A stretch of DNA of 64,000 bases from positions 90,001 to 154,000 of the forward strand of contig JAOTOL010001226.1 of assembly GCA_034440575.1 (NCBI GenBank), in the 5' to 3' direction. The translations under genes were made by a program, and so were the position numbers. The notes below the pieces were generated by a model. It was not told the origin of the DNA. It saw nothing but the letters and a program-made list of their open reading frames with translations, and did not search any database. This stretch comes from Imbricaverruca yamaguchii. Its lineage: Eukaryota > Arthropoda > Thecostraca > Neoverrucidae. Of the stretch, positions 45,590-58,699 are shown in pieces (the stretch's first letter is position 1; the number at the start of each line of letters is the position of its first letter).

Positions 45590-46492
45590 GGGTCTCCTCT
45601 CATTTTATTGGGCCTCCCTTCCCGTATTGGGACTCCTTTGCAATGTTGGGGGTCTCCGTGCCAATTTTTCTCTCTCTCTTTTTCGTCTTGGATCCTTTTC
45701 GTCCTGGGGCTTTCGTTTCGTCCTGGGATGTCCTTTTCGTCCTGGGGCATCCTTTTCGTCCTGGAGGGCCTCCTTTTCATCCTGGATGGCCTCTTTTTCG
45801 TCCTGAGGGCCTCCTTTCCATCCTGGGGACCTCCTTTTCGTCCTGGAGGGCCTCCTTTTCGTCATGGGGGCCTCCTTTTCGTCCTGGGGGCCTCCTTTCC
45901 ATCCTGTGGACCTCTTTTCCTTCCTGGAGCCTCCTTTTCGTCCTGGAGAGCCTCCTTTTCGTCATGGGGGCCTCCTTTCCATCCTGGGGCCTCCTTTTCG
46001 TCCTGGAGGGCCTTCTTTTCGTCATGGGGGCCTCCTTTTCGTCCTGGGAGCCTCCTTTCCATCCTGTGGGCCTCCTTTTCGTCCTGGAGGGCCTCCTTTT
46101 CGTCCTGGAGGGCCTTCTTTTGTCCTGGAGGGCTTCCTTTTCGCCCTGGGTGGCCCTCCTTTCGTTCTGGGGCCTCCTTTCCATCCTGGGGGCCTCCTTT
46201 CCATCCTGAGGGTTTCCTTTTCGTCCTGGGGGCCTCCTCTTCGTCCTGGAGGTTTCCATCCCGTGGGCCTCCTTTTCGTCCTGGAGGGCCTCCTTTCCAT
46301 CCTGTGGGCCTCCTTTTCGTCCTGGAGGGCCTTCTTTTCGTCCTGGAGGGCTTCCTTTTGTCCCGGAGGACCTCCTTTTCGTCCTGCAGGGCCTACTTTT
46401 CGTCCTGGAGGGCCTCCTGTTCGTCTTGGAGGGCCTTCCTTTCGTCCTGGGGCCTCCTTTCCATCCTGAGGGCTCCTTTTTGTCCTGGGAAA
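45590..46492 (+). repeat. Minisatellite, 21-24-bp unit (GGGCCTCCTTTTCGTCCTGG)
   Basis: About 38 units of GGGCCTCCTTTTCGTCCTGG with regular variants (CCTTTCCATCCTGGGG, CTTCTTTTCGTCATGG). It produces stop-free frames on both strands, the longest 413 codons, whose protein is only the repeat translated; I do not call a gene. Confidence 0.93.
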
Positions 46493-46559
46493 TCGGAAAA
46501 ACGAAATCGGTGTCCGAAAAAAAATCAAGCTGAAACCTTCCAAAATAAGAATGCATTTA

Positions 46560-47200
46560 ACAAAATGAATGTCCTGTTCAAGAACATGTCTCTGGAGCGC
46601 CGAACATGCAACCAGATGCCTTCACAAATTGCGTACGGCACTGAAAAACATACCGTATCTAAAAAATCGAGGTGAGATGCAAAAACGTGGCGCCAGGAAC
46701 TCGAAAAGTCAGACCGGGATTCGGAATTTACAACTACAAAAAAAAATCCACAAAAATCTTGTTGAGCCTAGAAAATTGGCGTTGGGTCCCCGGAACCACG
46801 CGCCTGGGCGCGATAAATCGCGCTGGGACTAATAAGCACCGCACCGAAGCCACAACATCGTACTGGAGCACCACAAATGTGCGTCAGAAGCCCCCAAAAA
46901 CACACCAGGAACCTAAGAGCATAACGGGGGCCGACAACGCAACGCCCTCCAAAACGCACATAGTCTCCCAAAACGCGACAGGGCCTTAACATATCTGGAC
47001 CTCTAAAAAAATGCACAAGAAGCTCTTATGGCACACGGAGGTTATAAGGGCGCACCGGAGCCGAAAATGCCGAGGTTTCGAAAATGCATTAGGCCGATGC
47101 GCAGAAAGAAGGAGCGGGTCCAACAAAGAACACCAAGGAAGGGCTTCGGTTCGACAGCCATTCTGAGAGGATAGCAACGGAGATATCAGGTGCGTCAAAG
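46560..47200 (+). repeat. Family E repeat, left arm of an inverted pair
   Basis: From TCTGGAGCGCCGAACATG (about 46591) on, it matches the reverse complement of 47590-48210, for example CACAAATTGCGTACGGC with CACAAATTGTGTACGCC and GGAACCACGCGCCTGGG in both. It also matches 41340-41560. Confidence 0.8.
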
Positions 47201-47589
47201 CTGAACGGAATGTGCATTTCATAACTACCAGAAAATGTGGGAGGTAGGGAATTGGTGATTGGATTTAATTACTCGACTTTTCGCAGCGAGCGCCCATACT
47301 AAGCATTGCAGCACGTCAAATATGGCAAAAGTTTATCATGTGACAGTAATTAGCAAAAGGCAGAAGGCCTAGCAGTAAACGTAGCATTGCACGAAGTGTT
47401 GCGAATGCGCCGAATGGGCGCACGTACTCGGACGTTGGCGTTGTGGCGACCGGGTGATATGAACTGGAATGCCTGAAATTGGTAAATTTTACATTTCAAA
47501 GTAACGGGTAATATATGTTTAATTCATGTTAGGGGTTTAATACATTTTCTAAACTCCTGCTCGTTTTAGGGTTTTGTTGCTTTTTATGC

Positions 47590-48215
47590 ACCGATGATAT
47601 TTTTACGTGTCAGGGCGTTTTCGAAAATCCCGATGTGCTTACTTAACCCCTGGTCCTTTTGTTCGATTTGGAACCATTTTGCCTTTCGTGGTTCCAGCCA
47701 CTTCTTCAGACCCTTGTGCGCTAGGATGGTCCCTGCGTGCCTTGAGAGCTTCCATTGTATTTTTTTAGAGCTCCATGTAGGTTTATTTAAGGCTGCAACG
47801 CATGTTTTGAGGCCCTGTCGCTTTTTGGAAGATTACGTGCTTCAGAGCGTCAGTTGTATTTTCAGCCCCCGGTATGCTCTTAGGGTCCTGCTTTTTTTTG
47901 GGGCTTCAAGCGCACATTTGTGGGCGTTCGCTTTTGGGGGGCTTCGGTGCGATATTCATGTGTCCCAGCCTGACTTATCGCTCCCAGGCGCGTGGTTCCG
48001 GTTACCCAACGCCAGTTTTCTGGGCTTAATGCTATTTTTGTGGATGTTTTCTGATTTTTTCTCTCTCAAAAGTCCGAATTTCGGCCCGACATTTCAAGGC
48101 CCTGGCGCTGTGTTTGTATCCGATCTCGATTTTTCGAGATTCGGTATTTTGTTTCGGCGGCGTACACAATTTGTGAAAGCACCTGGTAATGTGTTCTGTG
48201 CTCCAGAGCCATCTT
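47590..48215 (-). repeat. Family E repeat, right arm of an inverted pair
   Basis: Reverse-complement partner of 46560-47200, separated by about 400 bp. The 210-codon frame across it is a by-product of the repeat and I do not call it a gene. Confidence 0.8.
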
Positions 48216-49380
48216 ACCGACCCTGACAATGGTTTTTTGGGAATCCATCCTTTCTTTGAGGGCTCCAGCTTGACATTTTTGGATACCGATCCGGTTGTTG
48301 TGGTATGGGTGTAATTTCAGCAGTGTAAGTTTATTTATCAAGGGATACCAAAATAAAACCGTAGAATTGGGTGGGGGAGTTAGGGTTGAAATCCGACGAA
48401 TAAGGAAAGATGGTGATAGATTAGGCCCCTCCACAGGAGAATTGAGTTGATCACTAATAATTTCATTTCGATAGGTTCCCTTTACACAAAATTTCGGTCG
48501 AAATCCCAGGCGCGTGAATTAATTGGCGCAGAATTTGTTATTTTAACTTGTTTGGCAGGTGCCTTGCAACCAACACCAAATGTTTAAACAAATTCGCAAA
48601 TTCCTAAGATTGCGATCAGAAAGCCAATGTAACTCACTTCTTTTTGTCACCTTCGCGAAATTATCGTCCTAGGACTGAGAACTGATCACTTAAGCTTTAC
48701 TTAGGGCATCAAGCTGGTGGGAATAAGTAACAGTAGTGATGAATCTAGCTATATTCTGTTATCCTTGGAGTACATAACGGTGGGTTGATCAATGGAAGAT
48801 GTCTGAAAGATATGCTCAGCATCAGCCTCGCTGGAATCTAGAGGCCAGCGGGAAGTTTCTTCTGTTCGAAAAAGCATTAAGACGTTGGTTGGTTTTGACA
48901 CGTAGGTATTTATCCACATATTCCTTATTCATACCTTGGTATGTCCCAGTTTTCAGCGAATACAAAATTATTGCTTTTGGGTGTTGAGTAAATAATGCTC
49001 CATGCCAAGAACAAACAGTACATTAATATGAAATCATGTTTCCCATTCCCGAACCATACTAAGGGCCTAAAAACAATAGGAGGCCCCAACGCAATGGAGA
49101 CCCCTTTTCTGGAAGCAGGAGGCCCCCTTTCGATCTTGCCCCCTCTGGAAGAATTTCGTGGCGACGCCACCGCACCCATCAAGATACCTTCGCGGTGGTG
49201 CCGCTCCAGACACGTGTCCCCTCACCCGGATGGCAATTTCCGAATCCGCCCCTGCCTTCTGTGGCAGCTATGGGACCTCTCATAACGACAGCGGGCCTCC
49301 TGTTGCGGTCTACGGGTGTGGTTAGATCACTTCAGGCGGACTTCTTCGGTTATCTTTCAGACACTCTCCCGCCATTGAGG
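48216..49380. other. Unassigned stretch
   Basis: No gene or repeat recognised. Confidence 0.4.
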
Positions 49381-49383
49381 GGA

Positions 49384-49453
49384 AGAAACTACGGCGCACT
49401 TAGGCTAAGTACGCCGTAGTTTCTTTCAGGGGCCTAAGTAACTTAGGCCCCTG
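49384..49453. repeat. Two adjacent hairpins
   Basis: 49384-49424 is AGAAACTACGGCG...CGCCGTAGTTTCT with a short centre, and 49427-49453 is CAGGGGCCTAAGT...ACTTAGGCCCCTG. Both are nearly perfect palindromes only two bases apart. No gene ends nearby to suggest a terminator. Confidence 0.85.
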
Positions 49454-52400
49454 CCCCTGAACTGCCCTTTCTTCCGCTTTCGAACGAGGGTGACAACTCG
49501 GCGGGGTAAAATGGACGGTAGAGAGAGCCTACCGATATCGGGGGAAAAACCCTTTATTTTGGAGGCGCTTCATGGTCAGCTTGCTGGAAACGGCACCTTG
49601 CTAGGCATGAATATTGTTTCTGGGTCACTTGGAATACATTTTGCTGAAGCCGACGAATTGGTCTTTCAATTGGTATACGTCGAAGTACCCTATATCACCA
49701 TAAAATGCGCAAGATAGCGTAGAGAAAATTGGTAAAATTGCATGTAATCCAATGGTGACGGGAAGCCTTCAAACCTCCTACCAAATAACTTCGTGGGGGC
49801 CCGGGCCCGTCTTTACGGTCGGTAGCACGCTGTACGAAGCCATCGTATTCATACGTAAGCTCGCTACTGCCTACGGTCGTACGGTGGTAGAGGGGTCGTA
49901 CTAGAAACTGGATATAATCCGTGACGTCGATGGTGACCTCACCTCGTGTGTGACATATGGCTGAAATGCTGGAAGGAGAGAGGGCAGGGTCACGAACAGG
50001 ATTTGTTGATGAGAAGAGTTGCGTTTATGCCGCAGCTCAGACAGCAAACGCCGCTGTATGTTGTTGATTTGGCATAGGTTAAATTATTAAGTAGGTAGGT
50101 AAGGAGGTATGTGTCCTGTTTATTGATAGAAGGCAGGCTGCCTATGCTTGCATCATTTCAATGGATTGTGTTGGATTTACATCTCATCATTTTAGAGAAC
50201 TCAACATGCTTGGCTTATGTGTTCTTTGCATGCTGATTCTGTTTGCACCATTTGTATGCTGAAATGATTTATTCTTATGTGAAATTGATACATTTATTTT
50301 ATTGCTGATTTGGGTCTGTTCAAGAAATTGCTTTTGTGTTGAAGACACTTCTTGCCTGGTTCAGAAAGTGCATTTAAATCCTGGTATACTGTTGAATAAA
50401 TAAATAATAAATATAGTGATATAAATACTATTTCATTGCATCACATCTACTGATGTTTTATTTTATGTGCATAGCATGCTTTAAGATCCTGCTAGTATTC
50501 TTCATTTTGGGAAATGATTACTCAGAACTTCTATACAATTTACATATTCAGTAAATATTCCTTTCATAATTAGCCAGACTGCAAAGTATGGCACTTTCAA
50601 CAAGATCTTCTTTGGGTGGAGCGGGAGGTCAGAGGTGTGGCTTGTGCAGCAATTGGTGCAGAAACAGGTACCTGGTGTGGGTGGACTGATAATCTACTGA
50701 CACTTCACACATGACTTCCAGGCTTGTAAGAAGAAGAAAATCACAACAATTAGAGAAAACCTTCAAAATGTGATCAACGGAACTTTAAAACAAACTTAAA
50801 ACTCAAGATATGTTTATATAGAAAAGATGCTTGCTATAAGCCCCATATTTTTATTACCTCATGTTAATTTTCTGGATTTGGTGGTGAGTTCAATCTCCCA
50901 GCTGGATATTTTTTTTTGTTCACGGCTGCTGTGCCATGTATGCCGTTTGCCATACTTGGCAGTCTCTATGTTTAGTAGCATTCCTTGGTTTGCCGATACC
51001 ATTTCCAATTTGCAATTGGTGTTTGCATGATGATGTATAGTTAGTTATTGATGATCTATGGGTGATTACAGAATCCAGATATTTAGTCCTACTTCCATAA
51101 TACCACATTTATATGCAGACACCTTCCTAAGTGGTTGGATTATGTGATGGTGTGTCATGTAAGATGGGGCCGGCTGGAGGTATGCTCATTTCGATGGTGA
51201 TACGGAATGTGCCACCAGCAAGCATTTGCGGCCAGCCTTGTCATGGTCTAGGTCAGTGCTAAGTTCTGAGTTGGGATTCTGTGTGCACGAAATGCATACC
51301 TGTCAGCACAATTCAGTGTCTGGTCTGCCAGCCCAAATGCAATGACCTGCATCCATTTAGTAGAATGTGGAGCATATTTAGTAACAAGACCTAATAATTT
51401 TATGCTTTCAGGATCTACCGCATCAGCATCTTACAGCATCAGCATATGTGGGCGTGCGAGTGGTGCCAACTGGGTGTCTGAGATAAGCTGCTGCCTGACA
51501 AACACCTTCCGACCAGAGTGGGACATCTGGTGGTGGTGGGACAGCGGTGTCATTTTGTGCACCACTGAAGAGAGGGCTCACCAGATAGCCAATAGCCAGT
51601 GGCAGGCTACTTCATGACAAAGGTATACTGGCATGTCATTGGGAGGCGCTATTATGACATTTGATGTTCTTAATGTGCTGCGACTGCCTGGACACAGGCC
51701 TAACATATGTTGGAAATTCGTCGTTCCAGCTGCAGGATCAATGATGGCTTTGTGTTGCATATTATTAATAGTTTTGCGTGTAGATGTCTTTTATGGAAAG
51801 CATCGAAGCTGGCGTGAAGATGGTAAGATTCATCCGATTTTTCCCTCTATGAGAATATTACAAGCAAATAAGCACATAGGCACTCATATACATGGTAAAT
51901 AGGCACTCGTAAGAACCAAATGCATTTTGTATCCAGATAGCTGTTAGGAGACTTTTCGACAAATTCACAGCTTGATCCCCATGTTCATGTAACAGAGGAG
52001 GGCAAGGTAAGACGCCTCCCACCGAACATTTGATTACTTTGTTTGATTTGATTCTATGCTTGCTATTATTGTATGCCGCGGAATTGTGGATCCAGAACAG
52101 GTATGCGGAATTTGTTTTGGGGTGTGGAGAGTGGAGGATATGCACGAACATCTTAAGGCATTTCTTCTGCGGGACACATTTTGCTGAACATTTCGATGGC
52201 AGGGTGGCAGGATAGTGGCGTTTGGCCGATTGTAGTTTGTACGAATGTACCTTCACGATGCTCCACTTTTCTCGGTTATGTGAAAATTGTCGTTCGCTGA
52301 CAAGGACCCGGCACGGGAACATCCAGTGCACGCCCGCCTCTGGATCCGCCAGTGAAATATGAGTGTGCCCTGATATGTTCTGTTTGCTTCTTTTACCTTT

Positions 52401-53577
52401 TGTTTCTGTAAATGCTTGTATCTTGTGGAATATATTTTGGCGAAGAGGAATACATTTTCTTTCTGCGTTTGCTACACTGGTCGCATTTCGTTGGAGACCG
52501 AGCAACGTTCTCCTTTTTAAAAGAATATTGAATTTCCCCGTTCTCGTTCAGAGGTGAGCAAGGCATTTTTAGAAAATGGCCGATGGAGGCATATCACATT
52601 CATCTGATCAAAATTGTGATTATATCTGGCATTGAAAGATATGCCCATGCTACCCGAGGAAACGTCTATTGGCGTGGTGAGGTGAGTTGGAATACGCTTT
52701 CAATTTTTCACATTTTAATACCCGGGAGTCATCAACATTGCGGCGGTCATAATTCAATCGATACGGGTTTCCTTTTAAATGCATGTAAGTCAACGCCATT
52801 GGAGCTTGTTGCACCAGCTTCGCAAGATCTTAGAGGTGGCGCTGCAAGTACCTATGATTGTATCTTTGTACGCTATTTGGAGGATGCTTGCCTCCTCTTC
52901 AATATTCGTTTTGTCCTCCAATAATTTCAACTTTTAACATGGGACTTGCGTGCAGGCCATTATTCTGACAAGACGCCTTCATGGAACTGCATCAAGCTAC
53001 ATGAGAACGTATACAGAGGGGTCCTAGGGGACGACCGCCCTCCTCAATGCCCTTAGGAACCGGGAAAGTGTCCCCGACAGAGATGGTCGCTCCTCCAGGT
53101 GACAAAGGCACCTCTGTGGAGGTTGAATGCATCCCCAGTCCCACCGAACGACTGTTTAGCCTAAGGTACCTCTCCGGGTGGAAAATGTGTCCATAACAAA
53201 ATACACCCGCACCCCTACAACGAAATCTAGACCCCTCAGTGTAGCTAGCAGAAATTGTGTTCATCGTGTCTGTATGCGTGCCCTATATTGCCAGACGATT
53301 TTTAAATCTAAGGTATATGTTAGTAACAATAGATGGCGCCAGGTCTACACTGGCTGAGCGTTCGACGCTATTTGTAAGGATTATAATGATCAATATTTGT
53401 TGGTATATTGGCATATCGAAAAACAACCATAAAAATATGGTGCAACTTTTCAAATTTATATACGGAAGAGTCGCTATGTTTCAAATGGATCCAGGTATTA
53501 TTCCCAATTAATATTCTCGAACGAAAACTCTATCCAGATTGGAGGTAAGGAGAAGACAGATTAATGTGATATGAGCC
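49454..53577. other. Long AT-rich stretch without recognisable genes
   Basis: The largest open frame is 215 codons on the - strand (52505-51858), with no domain I recognise, no codon pattern standing out and no supported splice structure. The frame at 49490-49717 (75 codons) is equally anonymous. I make no gene call. Confidence 0.4.
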
Positions 53578-53689
53578 CTGTTCGGCAAGCATCTAAACGG
53601 TGCAGTCGGTGCAGTCGGAAAGTAAGGAACCTATCAGACGCGTCAGGGTTTCGCCTCAGGCATTTTGTCTGTGACGTCATACATTGGCA

Positions 53690-56600
53690 GACTGTGCAGT
53701 AGACCGGTTCACATTTCAACTTTTTTCGAAGATAGCTTCATCTCGCATATTTTCCCATGGTTTGGTTCATTTTAAGTCCATTGGTGTTGGTTTTAGCAGG
53801 ATCGATCAATATCTTAGGGTGCCGCATCGACCCCAAAGTTTGCGTGTTCGGACTTCCAACTTGCCGTTTTTTCCCGCAAGTCTAGCGGTTTTCTACTCTG
53901 GTATCTCATCGTCAGGCAACATTCTGCAGACTTACCTACCAGCGCATCCAGTAGCTTTCTACCTCGACATATCTCCAGTGCATCGTTATTTGCAGCCCAA
54001 AGAGCGCGTTTTCTAGCGAGGAACTGGATATGGGTCAGTGACGGTATAGTTGCCCGTCACCCTGATCTTGCTTCCACCAGATTTTTTCCAAGTCGCATAC
54101 GCCCTGCGAAATGACGCTCCCAAGTCGGTAAATGCATAACACACACTCAAATCAGGTGTTCACTGTACCCTGGCAGTGAATTGAGTGATTTCCGGCATAA
54201 TAACACTCGATAAGAGCCTTAACAAATTTTAACCCAGATAATAAAATAGTCGCAGCCACTCGAACCATCTCGATACAACTGCAAAATCAGCCGTCGCGTT
54301 TCCGCGCATTCATTTATTTATGGTGACTGGTAGGATCGCCAATGACTGAACACTGGACATGACTGTGACTGAACACTGAACACTAAACAGGTTCACATTT
54401 CAACCTGTTTCGAAGATAACTTCATCTCGCAATTTTTCCCATTATTTGGTTCATTTGAGGTACATTGGTGTTGGTTTTAGCAGGATCGATCAATATCTTA
54501 GGGTGCCTCGTCGATCATAAAGTTTGCATGTTCGGACTTCCAAATCGATATTTTTTTTGGTCGCAAATCCAGCGGTTTTCCACTTTGGTATCTCATCATC
54601 AGGCAACATTCTGCAGACTTACCAACTTGCGACGTCACTGTCACCATGTGGTGCAAATTATGAGGTATGAAGAAGTCCGTTCTTAGTATGGCCAAAGAAG
54701 TCTTCAGAGTTGGCCGTACTTAGGTACTTTTTGACCATTTTTGTAAGGCTTGAGGTGATGGAGAGTGCTGAATGGGTGGCAATGAACAGATGAGATCGCC
54801 ATGATGTCACATCATCCTGAAAATGATGACTCCAAAATTAGCTCCAAAAATCATCCCTCAAAAAGATTTTCCTTACCCACGAAGGAAATTATCACAAGAT
54901 GCTTTGCAAAATATGCCATATGTTGAAGAACCTGGGCCAGTATTTCAAAATACCATCCCAGGTTCGTCAACTCTTTCCTACCCTGCTTTTGTCAACCTGC
55001 GACGTTTTTATGGTGATGGACGCTCACTGAAAATCCGGTTATGAAACACTTGAAACATAAAAGCCTCAAAAGTGCTCTGTCAATGCCAAACCAAAGGAAC
55101 GGCTGTTGCTGGATGGAACTTCACACAACAGGGACTGATGCTCGTTTTCCATTAATAACTAACCTACTCGATTTTTGACAGGTGAATTTCTAGCCACTCA
55201 TGAGCTTGAAAGATTTGTTCATAACATTTGGGTATGTCCATAAAATTACCTTACACCGCATTGGCTTTCACCGCTCCCCTTCCTTTCCCACCTTCCAAAT
55301 GCTACCTATGCATTCTTAACACTGGATCATATGGGTGACGTTGTTCATTGTGAGGTCCCCCTCCCCAGCATAATGTAATTAACAGACAATTCCTTTGGTG
55401 TTAGAGACACCAAAGGAATTGTTTGTTATGGAGCCCAATCAGCGCAAGAAGTGTGAAGAAACTGGTCAGCGCAGAGCCTCCCCCAGGCGCTGAAAAAGAC
55501 AAATCCAAGAGACTCAGAAAGGACACTGAGAAGTTCTTGGTGGGCCAACCAAGACCATCAATCACAGGGTCTCAGTTAACCACAGTAAGGCAAGTGCTAC
55601 AGTTCTTGTTTCACGTGAAAGAGAGTGAAGGTGTGAGGGTAAAAGTGAAGCATGCAGGATCACAGTGGAGAATGTGCTCCCTTTTTTTAAGTGGCCCGTA
55701 TCAGGCCCATGCGGCCATACAACTGCCAGCAGAGGCTCGAGTTACTTTTCACGGAGTGGCGGAAACTCGAGAAGAATACAAGGCGATCAAACCCACAGGC
55801 CAAGAGAAGGCTTTTTGTAGAGAAGTTGGACCAACTCTGGGACATTGGAGCTCCTGATGCTCTGGAGGATCTCAGGAGGAATCGCGTACTGACCGCTCAG
55901 ACCAGAGCTGAAGATGAAGCCTTCTATGGAGACCAGAAGGGTCCTAGGCCGTTTCGGATGATTGGGCAAGACAAGATCTATGCTGGTAAGGCACATTTGC
56001 GGGCAGTGAGGAAAGAGGCAGTGAGGAAGTGAGGCCGCCCGGGGTCACTATTGAAGGTATGTCTGAGACTGACTGTCTGAAACCACTGTATAACTGTTGA
56101 GATGTAATCGTTTGAGATGGGAGTTAGTATGTTGAAGGTCGATCTGTGTACAAGTTGAAGATCGTATGTGAACGTTAACAAGAGATTGAGATGGTGTCAG
56201 GCTGGGTTTGTATGAAGACTTGGATGCATACGTGTTTGAATCAGAGATCCGAGATGGGGACTCAGAGTTATTGAAATTATAACCTGGTTCACAAAATCGC
56301 GAACGTCGAGGTCCATAGTCTATTCACGTGCCTAATAGTTTACGTCAGACAAAGTGGGGAAAGGTCTGAAAAAGCTCTGGGGGAGCAAAACTTCATTACA
56401 GATGTGCACGAGACTGCGGGCGACGCCGCGTCTCCGTGGTCGGCGGCTTGAGGAGGACGTGCCCGTAGTATGCCTGGATGCGAGCACGCGACTGTCGGAT
56501 CTCGTTGACGAGACCTCATGGCTCCTTTTTTAGTTGATCGGTCCGTCCACGCACGCCTGGCTGAAGCGGCCGCCACAGCAGTGGTGCGAGGACGACGACT

Positions 56601-57662
56601 ACGTGAAATTCGAGAACTTTGTCCGTGAGGTCAAAGTCACAAATGATCTAGCCGAGCGGGGGATCAGCATGCTGAAGGAGTTCGCTGGAATGGTCGGCGA
56701 CGAGTCCCAGTTCCAGTGGCTCCTGCAAGCTGTTGAGAGCCACAGAGCGAGATTTCCGAAGTAGCAAAGCTGCCATGAACGTGAAAAGCAATAGGTTTCG
56801 TCTCTGCATGACAGCAACACTGGGGCTTGACCCACCGCTCGATGTGATTTGTTATCTCGATGTGATTTGTTAACACGATGTGATAAGTTATTTGTTATCT
56901 ACTTTCATGTTCGTTTAAATTCGCCTGCAATTGTTTCGCCTATTATCGAGCGCTCATTGATGCTCAAGGTGTTCAGTGTTCAGTCACAGTCATATCCAGT
57001 GTTCAGTCATTGGCGATCCTACCAGTCACCATAAATAAATGAAAGCGCGGAAACGCGACGGCTGATTTTGCAGTTGTATCGAGATGGTTCGAGTGGCTGC
57101 GACTATTTTATTATCTGGGTTAAAATTTGTTAAGGCTCTTATCGAGTGTTATTATACCGGAAATCACTCAATTCACTGCTAGGGTACAGTGAACACCTGA
57201 TTTGAGTGTGAGTTATGCATTTACCGACTTGGGAGCGTCATTTCGCAGGGCGTATGCGACTTGGCAAAAATCTGGTGGAAGCAAGATCAGGGTGACGGGC
57301 AACTATACCGTCACTGACCCATATCCAGTTCCTCGCTAGAAAACGCGCTCTTTGGGCTGCAAATAACGATGCACTGGAGACATGTCGAGGTAGAAAGCTA
57401 CTGGATGCGCTGGTAGGTAAGTCTGCAGAATGTTGCCTGACGATGAGATACCAGAGTAGAAAACCGCTAGACTTGCGGGCAAAAACGGCAAGTTGGAAGT
57501 CCGAACACGCAAACTTTGGGGTCGATGCGGCACCCTAAGATATTGATCGATCCTGCTAAAACCAACACCAATGGACTTAAAATGAACCAAACAATGGGAA
57601 AATTTGCGAGATGAAGCTATCTTCGAAAAAAGTTGAAATGTGAACCGGTCTACTGTGCAGTC
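53690..57662. mobile_element. Inner element C: ~4-kb transposon with ~0.7-kb inverted arms
   Basis: Left arm 53690-54385 and right arm 56959-57662 are near-identical reverse complements: both contain TTTTAGCAGGATCGATCAAT and the junction ending GAACACTGAACAC. A third, more diverged copy of the arm interior lies directly inside the left arm (54387-54632, same orientation). The core (54633-56958) holds a decayed gene. The identical open frames at 53684-54016 (+) and 57746-57336 (-) are the two arms read in the same sense, not genes. Confidence 0.8.
55423..56764 (+). pseudogene. Element C core gene: second uncharacterised transposon-associated family
   Basis: Three segments are recognisable. 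55423-55680 has VRQVLQFLFHVKES. 55691-56032 has LELLFTEWRKLEKN, FVEKLDQLWDIG and EAFYGDQKGPR. 56534-56764 has EDDDYVKFENFVREVKVTND, LAERGISMLKEFAG and FQWLLQAVESHRARFPK with a stop. The order matches the two ends of an uncharacterised protein family that I know from many invertebrate genomes; its middle part, where Asp and CxxH motifs are expected, is missing between 56032 and 56534. The AERG segment parallels ATERS/VERCV in elements A and B. A possible acceptor (TTTTTTTAAG, about 55682-55691) could join the first two segments. Confidence 0.55.
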
Positions 57663-58497
57663 GGTGCAGTCGGAAAACCACGTAATCTCCGATTGCAAGT
57701 TAACTTGTGCGTGGCTGACGCAGTTGAGACAAGGTTGGAGTAGCACGGGTTACGGCAGGGGCATAGGTAGATACATACTTCCAGGAAGATTTCACGCATG
57801 ACATGGCCGCCAGTTAAATTGTGCACCCTTGAGCCCAAATAATAAATCAATGGGATTGTTTCCTACTTTTTGGTCATTACAGCCTTTTTCTTACAAAACG
57901 TTGCTGAGAAATCGAATGGCTTTAGCTCAAGGTTACTTGCCCTTTACCTTGGCCTTTGGTACCTATTTCTGTAGAAGCCCCTCAGCACAAGTTGGAAAAG
58001 CATGTCGAGGAGACTTGTTGAATATTACTTGGCAGTATATTCACGTACCATTTCTTCGGTAAATCACATGTAGGCAGGATATTCCCTATTTCATGTCACA
58101 CCATGTAGCATTGGCCCAATGGATGATGCAAAATCCTTTTGTGACAATGATATTTCACAATACAGCATCAGTAGGTTTTAGGCGATGCATTGTTAATGGG
58201 CTTTAGGTGACCTAATATCAGTGCAATTTAGAATACTCAACATCAGGTTATATCATACAGGCAACCAAACATGAAATTTTTGTTGATCATGCATTGGAAG
58301 GCAAGATTCGCTTTTTACTGAGAATTTTACATTTTTCTGTATTGCATACATCCCCATTAAAAAAAAAATTTACTCCGAGTTATTGCTGGGGTGGCTTGAG
58401 GAACCAGGGTTCTATTGCTAAGCAGAGCTTGTTGCGTGAACCTTGGCCCCACCACCCAACTCATGAACTCCAGTTCAACGGCAGAGTTTAGACCGAA
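57663..58497. other. Unassigned interior of element C
   Basis: It begins with GCAGTCGGTGCAGTCGGAAA at 57658, a direct copy of part of the outer terminal repeat. No gene is seen. Confidence 0.4.
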
Positions 58498-58499
58498 AG

Positions 58500-58690
58500 T
58501 TTAACGTGCCGTCAATGCACCGACACGGCCGCCCGGTAGCTCGTCCCCGGCCTTATCGGGCCAGCTGCCAACTGACACTCCCGGCCGGGGGCTAAATGCG
58601 AGCGCGCGAAGCGACTCGAACCCTGTGTTGCCAGTACAGGGGAGACCAGTGCAGGCCACCGCTCTAACCAACTGAGCTACCGGGGCGGCA
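58500..58690 (-). mobile_element. tRNA-derived SINE (class I tRNA-like head)
   Basis: On the - strand from about 58688 it reads CGCCCCGGTAGCTCAGTTGG with the A box (TAGCTCAGTTGGTTAGAGCG) and, about 60 bp on, the B box GGTTCGAGTC. The body continues GC-rich to a tail with GACGGCACGTTAAAC at about 58521-58507. The tRNA part carries an insertion in the anticodon region and is followed by a body, so it is a SINE and not a tRNA gene. No clean target duplication was seen. Confidence 0.85.
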
Positions 58691-58699
58691 AAGTCATAT

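Noticed and set aside
45382..46675. 413-codon repetitive frame and overlapping frames, collagen- or antifreeze-like in look
   Set aside because: It is only the 21-24-bp minisatellite read through. Unit length varies, so no protein repeat is kept in register, and the opposite strand is equally open.
47594..48226. 210-codon + strand frame
   Set aside because: It lies over the inverted family E repeat, which is AT-poor in one strand and accidentally stop-free. No domain recognised.
51858..52505. 215-codon - strand frame, the longest outside repeats
   Set aside because: No domain, no paralogue in the window, ordinary composition. Could be chance; not enough to call.
53684..57746. Two matching ~110-codon proteins on opposite strands
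   Set aside because: They are the two inverted arms of inner element C read in the same sense. Identity follows from the repeat and no family is recognised.
58620..58690. tRNA gene (Ala/Val-like) on the - strand
   Set aside because: The cloverleaf is disrupted by extra sequence in the anticodon arm, and it continues into a SINE body.
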